From Bacteroidales bacterium (GTDB taxonomy: Bacteria > Bacteroidota > Bacteroidia > Bacteroidales > Muribaculaceae), in contig SFGS01000065.1 in assembly GCA_004557565.1 (NCBI GenBank), positions 1 through 21,827 on the forward strand: a stretch of 21,827 nt of DNA, written 5' to 3'. The position numbers were made by a program, and so were the translations under genes. The notes beneath the pieces were generated by a model. The model had not been told where the DNA came from. It did no database searches and saw nothing but the letters and a program-made list of their open reading frames with translations. This document shows, piece after piece, positions 18,048 to 21,827 of this stretch. How positions within the stretch are numbered: position 1 is the first letter of the stretch; each line of letters starts with the position of its first letter.

Positions 18048-19648
18048 AAAAGCGAATGAAACGACCTGTCGAATATACCGACGGAATGACACATTTGCTC
18101 ATTAAGACCAAACTCGCACAACAGATTGCACTTGCAGTGGAAGGTTGTTCGCTAAGTGACGAGTTAGGCGATGGCTCAAGATTGAAGATGCCGTGGGATT
18201 TAGAGACAACACAATCAGTTGCAAACTGGATGGTGCCTACTCTGTCCCCCATGTTGCGTGACTATGATTTCATAGGACGCTTCGAGCCGTATGTCCATCA
18301 GATGAAAATCTGTTCGTTCCTTACATCGAACAAGCGTGGTTTCTGTCTTGCTGACATGGGTACTGGCAAAACTGCTAGCGTGGTGTGGTCGTTAGACTAC
18401 TTGTTTAAGACATCACGGATTAAGCGAGTGTTGATTGTCGGTGCATTGTCGAACATGAAATCAACGTGGGAAGAAGAATTCTTCTCCATCAACCCTTTAT
18501 ATAGGGTGGCTCTGTTGCATGGGTCGAAGGAAGACCGAGAGAGTTTAGCTCGTTCGACAGCCCATGCGTATGTCATCAACCATGACGGAGTGGAAGTTAT
18601 TCAAGATACGTTGCTCGCAATGGATTTTGATGTGATTGTGATTGATGAGCTGACAGCGTTTAAAAACGATAAATCGAATCGTTTTAAAGCGTTGTTCCCA
18701 ATCTGTCAAAAAGCCCGCTATGTGTGGGGATTGACAGGCACACCGATGCCGAACAGACCTGACGAAGTGTATGGACAAATTAAAATTGTCCGCCCACAAA
18801 ACTTAGGTACAATCTCGGCATTTAGGTTCAAAGAGATGGTAATGAGAAAGCACGGACCGTTCACATGGCTACCACGCTTCGACAGTGCAGAGACAGTACG
18901 CCAGTACATGCAACCTGCGATTAAAATTGAGAAGCAAGAAGTGCTGACGCTACCCCCTGTGAACCACACTTATATAGAAGTTCCGCTTACGAAAGGGCAA
19001 GAACTTTTCTATAAGGAGCTGAAAGACCACAAGTTCGTTGGCAACGACGATGTGTCTATCTCAGCAGTCAATGGCGGTGCATTGATGAATAAGTTACTGC
19101 AAGTTGCGACAGGTGCAATCTATAACGATGACCGTGAAGCAATGAAGTTTGACGTAACGCCACGCATCGAGAAAACGATTGAGCTGATTCGTGAGTCACG
19201 AGCAAAGTCTACCGACCCAATTAAGGGCAAGACAATCGTGTTCGCTCCGTTTAGGCACACAATTATGCTTCTCGAAGAAGCGTTAGCCCCTCACTTCAAC
19301 ATAGCAGTGATTACAGGCGACACTTCTGCGAAGCGACGAGCGGAAATTTTCTACTCGTTCCAAACGGAAGGTGAAATAGATGTTATCCTTGCAGTTCCTA
19401 GAACGATGTCACATGGGGTAACAGCAACTGCGGCTAGTACGATTGTATGGTTCGGTCCAGTCACATCGAATGAGACTTACCAACAAGCGTGTAACCGTAT
19501 CGACCGACCAGGGCAGACACAAGAGATGTTCATTCATCACTTGTATTCGAGTCCAGTAGAGCAGAAACTCTACAAGACCTTGCGGGAACGCAAAGTGTCA
19601 CAAGCAGATTTACTTAATTTATATAACGACTTTATAAGAGGCATTTAA
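18044..19648 (+). CDS. SNF2-type superfamily 2 helicase (534 aa)
   Basis: ATG 18044 follows GTAGGACT and overlaps the previous gene. Motif I is DMGTGKT (K109), motif II is DELT (201-204, the DExx box), motif III is GLTGTPMPN, and the second RecA-like domain has motif V (VPRTMSHGVTATAAS) and motif VI QQACNRIDRPGQTQ, the SNF2-type arginine finger. A basic N-terminal part of about 80 residues precedes the first helicase domain. These proteins move on double-stranded DNA by ATP hydrolysis and, in phages, usually help recombination-dependent replication or repair. The length is typical of phage SNF2 helicases. No nuclease or accessory domain is fused. Confidence 0.93.
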   Translation: MKKRMKRPVEYTDGMTHLLIKTKLAQQIALAVEGCSLSDELGDGSRLKMPWDLETTQSVANWMVPTLSPMLRDYDFIGRFEPYVHQMKICSFLTSNKRGFCLADMGTGKTASVVWSLDYLFKTSRIKRVLIVGALSNMKSTWEEEFFSINPLYRVALLHGSKEDRESLARSTAHAYVINHDGVEVIQDTLLAMDFDVIVIDELTAFKNDKSNRFKALFPICQKARYVWGLTGTPMPNRPDEVYGQIKIVRPQNLGTISAFRFKEMVMRKHGPFTWLPRFDSAETVRQYMQPAIKIEKQEVLTLPPVNHTYIEVPLTKGQELFYKELKDHKFVGNDDVSISAVNGGALMNKLLQVATGAIYNDDREAMKFDVTPRIEKTIELIRESRAKSTDPIKGKTIVFAPFRHTIMLLEEALAPHFNIAVITGDTSAKRRAEIFYSFQTEGEIDVILAVPRTMSHGVTATAASTIVWFGPVTSNETYQQACNRIDRPGQTQEMFIHHLYSSPVEQKLYKTLRERKVSQADLLNLYNDFIRGI

Positions 19649-19649
19649 T

Positions 19650-20069
19650 ATGGACACACCACAACCAACAGTAGATTTAACAGCCCTAGATTTACCAACT
19701 TTAGTGCAATGGTACATTGACCTTCGCAACTACAAATCGGAATTAAAACGCTCAATCGAACCTGCTATCGCACAAACAGACGATAAAATGGAAGCGATTG
19801 AGAAAGAGTTCCACAAACGCCTATTACAGAGTGGTGGGACATCTGTTAAGACAGACAAAGGCACAATCTCTCGTGTCCAAAAAACCAAATATCTTTTAAC
19901 GGACTCTTTTGCGTTCCGTCAATGGCTTGTTGCAAATGCTGAAATCGGCTCGCAACTCGTTAGCGGTATTACGCAAGGGGAAGTGAAAGCATACCTAGAA
20001 TCTGGCGGTCAGTTACCTGACGGCTTAACGGTCGATAATTTCTTCGATATTTCTGTTAGACGTACTTAA
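19650..20069 (+). CDS. conserved small phage protein, Gam-like in outline (139 aa)
   Basis: ATG 19650 lies two bases after the helicase stop. The product begins with about 20 disordered residues, then a helical segment (LVQWYIDLRNYKSELKRSIEPAIAQTDDKMEAIEKEF) and a strand-rich end (GGTSVKTDKGTISRVQKTKYLLTDS, then DNFFDISVRR). I recognise it as a widespread phage family that usually sits next to single-strand-binding or recombination genes. The N-terminal helix pair followed by a strand-rich half recalls Gam-type proteins, but I see no direct proof. It probably assists DNA replication; the function is not established. Confidence 0.75.
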   Translation: MDTPQPTVDLTALDLPTLVQWYIDLRNYKSELKRSIEPAIAQTDDKMEAIEKEFHKRLLQSGGTSVKTDKGTISRVQKTKYLLTDSFAFRQWLVANAEIGSQLVSGITQGEVKAYLESGGQLPDGLTVDNFFDISVRRT

Positions 20070-20083
20070 TCTGGAGTGAAACT

Positions 20084-21028
20084 ATGAGTACAGCAATGAG
20101 CAATCCAAGCGATTTAATCCCATTCGGACAGGCTGGTGTACCAGCTTATCTGCAAAATCAACCGCACCACTCTACACTAGACGAGCAAACTATTGTCTCC
20201 GAAGTAGACCGCATTACGCAAATTGATGGTGGTGTTGTGGTCGAAGAAAACGGACTTCGTTCTACCCCATCTCTATTTATTGATGTGGTTATCTTAGATG
20301 CAATGCCACGTGGTCGTGACACATACCGTGCATACTACGAAGGTACGTGGAAAGAAGGCGAAAGCACAGCTCCTACGTGTTATTCTGCTGATGGCAAAAC
20401 GCCAAGCGTACACGCTGAGAAGCCACAATGTGCGAACTGTGCGAGTTGTCCACAGAACGTATCTGGCAGTGGTGGAAACGGCGAAAGTCGTGCATGCGGA
20501 TACTTTAAACACGTAGCCGTAGCTAAATATCCTGAGCTAGATAAAATCTACCGCTTGAAAGTGTCAAGCCGTTCATTGTTCAGCAAGGACATTAATGGTG
20601 TGCCAAGCCCGCTCGGTGGCTCAGCATGGGGCTTCCACAACTATGCAAAACGTTTGCAAGAAATGAAATGTCCGTGGGAAAGTGTGGTCACTCGTGTAAG
20701 TTTACCTAAAGGTCAAACATACGGATTCTTCTTCACTCCAGTGGGCTATGTGCAAGAAGCTCAATATCGTCAGGCGTTGGAGTTACAGAAGGACAGCCAC
20801 ATTGACGACGTACTTACTGTTGAGTTATCAGCGTCTGTGCAGTCAAGCAGTCCTACTGCTCCAATGGCTAACGCACTGCCTGCTCCGTCAGCTCCGCCCG
20901 CTTTAGTAGGTCGTAACAAATGGCTAGCTGATGCAACACTCCCACAGGAAGTGAAAAACTGGATTACCGTAGTAGACGATGCGACAGCAATGGGCTACCT
21001 ACAAGCAAACTACCCGAACGTTTTATAA
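20084..21028 (+). CDS. Cys-rich zinc-binding phage protein, possible ssDNA-binding protein (314 aa)
   Basis: The start follows CTGGAGTG. The middle contains TAPTCYSADGKTPS (C99), CANCASCPQN (C116, C119, C122) and ACGYFK (C138). The arrangement looks like a zinc site or Fe-S loop and matches a family often found in phages next to replication genes and suggested to bind single-stranded DNA. Flanking strands (SLFIDVVILDAM, YRAYYEGTW, KIYRLKVSSRS) resemble an OB-like barrel. The C-terminal part is Ala/Pro-rich and then ends in a helix and acidic residues. No helicase or nuclease motif is present. The role in single-strand binding is inferred. Confidence 0.75.
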   Translation: MSTAMSNPSDLIPFGQAGVPAYLQNQPHHSTLDEQTIVSEVDRITQIDGGVVVEENGLRSTPSLFIDVVILDAMPRGRDTYRAYYEGTWKEGESTAPTCYSADGKTPSVHAEKPQCANCASCPQNVSGSGGNGESRACGYFKHVAVAKYPELDKIYRLKVSSRSLFSKDINGVPSPLGGSAWGFHNYAKRLQEMKCPWESVVTRVSLPKGQTYGFFFTPVGYVQEAQYRQALELQKDSHIDDVLTVELSASVQSSSPTAPMANALPAPSAPPALVGRNKWLADATLPQEVKNWITVVDDATAMGYLQANYPNVL

Positions 21029-21038
21029 GGAACAACTT

Positions 21039-21797
21039 ATGAGTTTACAAACCCTCAACTTACAACTAGCTTTAACAATTAACATCAACCAAGACGGTAC
21101 TGCTACCGTCACGGTTAACCCTGATTTACCTACGACAGTCAAACCTGCTGAGACAGTTAAACCTGCTCAAGATATGGTAGAGGCACCCGCTGAAGCAAAA
21201 ACCGCTCGTGAGAAGTCTCGTGCGAAAAAAGATGCACAACCTGTTGCAGATGCTAACCCCGCACCTGTTCCGCCCCCACCACCAGTTATCGTGACGGACG
21301 AAGACAAACAGACCGTCGTGGACAAAGCTGAGACCGCAGTGAAGGAAGCTGATAAACCAGTAACTCCGCCACCTGCTCCACCTGCTCAGCCAGTAACTCC
21401 GCCGCCTGCTCCGCCAATGACACCTGAGCAAGTGGAGGCGGCACGCAAATTACAAGCGGCTACGAAGGTATTTGGTAACGACCCTAACTTGTCAATGGAC
21501 AAGCAAAGAAGTCCTATCACCCCTCCGCCACCGCCAGTGATGCCAGCTCCGCCTGCTCCGCCTGCTCCGCCAGTGCAGTCTGTACCACCTGCTCCGCCAG
21601 TGCAGTCTGTACCACCTGCTCCGCCAGTGATGCCAGCTCAGCCAGCTCCAGTGCCTATGCCAGAGCCGATGACAACACAGCCTGACCCTGTAACAGCAGG
21701 TGCAGTTCGCTCTAACAATGTGGACACGACGATGGACGCAATGTGGAACGAGTTATTTGGCGGTGTGGGTGTAGACCCTGACGAGTACCCAGAGTAA
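21039..21797 (+). CDS. proline-rich protein (252 aa)
   Basis: ATG 21039 is chosen because AAGGAAC lies just before it; an upstream in-frame ATG falls in the previous gene. The first 40 residues are strand-forming (LQLALTININQDGTATVTVN). Next come Ala/Lys-rich segments and long runs of Pro with repeats PPAPP, VTPPPAPP and VPPAPPVQS (two copies encoded by a 27-bp tandem repeat near 21560-21620). The end is acidic (VDPDEYPE), like many single-strand-binding protein tails. Such Pro-rich linkers are flexible spacers. It may be a partner of the preceding cysteine-rich protein; the function is unknown. The terminator follows at once. Confidence 0.8.
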   Translation: MSLQTLNLQLALTININQDGTATVTVNPDLPTTVKPAETVKPAQDMVEAPAEAKTAREKSRAKKDAQPVADANPAPVPPPPPVIVTDEDKQTVVDKAETAVKEADKPVTPPPAPPAQPVTPPPAPPMTPEQVEAARKLQAATKVFGNDPNLSMDKQRSPITPPPPPVMPAPPAPPAPPVQSVPPAPPVQSVPPAPPVMPAQPAPVPMPEPMTTQPDPVTAGAVRSNNVDTTMDAMWNELFGGVGVDPDEYPE

Positions 21798-21802
21798 CAA
21801 AC

Positions 21803-21818
21803 GGGGGTGAAAGCCCCC
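21803..21818 (+). terminator. probable intrinsic terminator
   Basis: GGGGG (21803-21807) pairs with CCCCC (21814-21818) across a short loop (tgaaag). It lies five bases after the stop of the proline-rich gene. The window ends soon after, so the T run cannot be checked. Confidence 0.6.
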
Positions 21819-21827
21819 TAAATCATC

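Overview
The window looks like the left-hand, early and replication part of a tailed double-stranded DNA phage genome, or a closely related phage-like element. All supported genes lie on the plus strand, packed with 1-7 nt overlaps and AAGGA-type ribosome binding sites. There is a family A DNA polymerase with a cluster of nucleases and helicase-like genes, many small unknown ORFs, three HNH endonucleases, and no host housekeeping genes. The host is probably a proteobacterium, most likely a gammaproteobacterium. This is inferred only from sigma70 consensus promoters and a leader with rRNA-operon style hairpin and boxA elements; I cannot name the phage.

Layout. 1-184 is an 8-bp tandem repeat array. 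185-1577 is a long AT-rich non-coding control region holding two strong tandem sigma70 promoters, each followed by a hairpin and a boxA-like sequence, then a long structured leader. 1578-4381 holds small early genes separated by repeated hairpin/ribosome-binding-site cassettes, plus one large protein with an SCM motif. It ends with five 19-bp iteron-like repeats, a promoter carrying a palindromic operator, one small gene and a terminator. 4422-9357 holds a 19-bp-stem RNA element, a second SCM-motif protein, a zinc peptidase of the M20/M28 type with a threonine-rich N-terminus, a terminator and a third SCM-motif protein. 9351-11738 is a chain of small overlapping ORFs that includes an HNH endonuclease and a VRR-NUC nuclease.

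11761-15266 is the most interesting part. A T7-type DNA polymerase (3'-5' exonuclease plus polymerase) is encoded as two separate pieces. The first piece ends in the N-half of an intein and the second begins with the C-half, and a separate HNH homing endonuclease gene lies between them. The three ORFs use three different frames. The second piece also carries a complete 142-residue mini-intein, inserted inside the polymerase active-site motif A. A functional enzyme of about 688 residues would therefore need one protein trans-splicing event and one cis-splicing event.

15275-21797 continues with a small membrane protein, a DNA adenine methyltransferase-like protein, a Cas4/RecB-like exonuclease with a probable Fe-S cluster, a third HNH endonuclease, a DnaQ-fold exonuclease, a SNF2-type helicase, a conserved small phage protein, a cysteine-rich probable zinc protein and a proline-rich protein, closing at a terminator. 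Together these form a DNA replication, recombination and nucleotide-salvage module fed by the early leader promoters.
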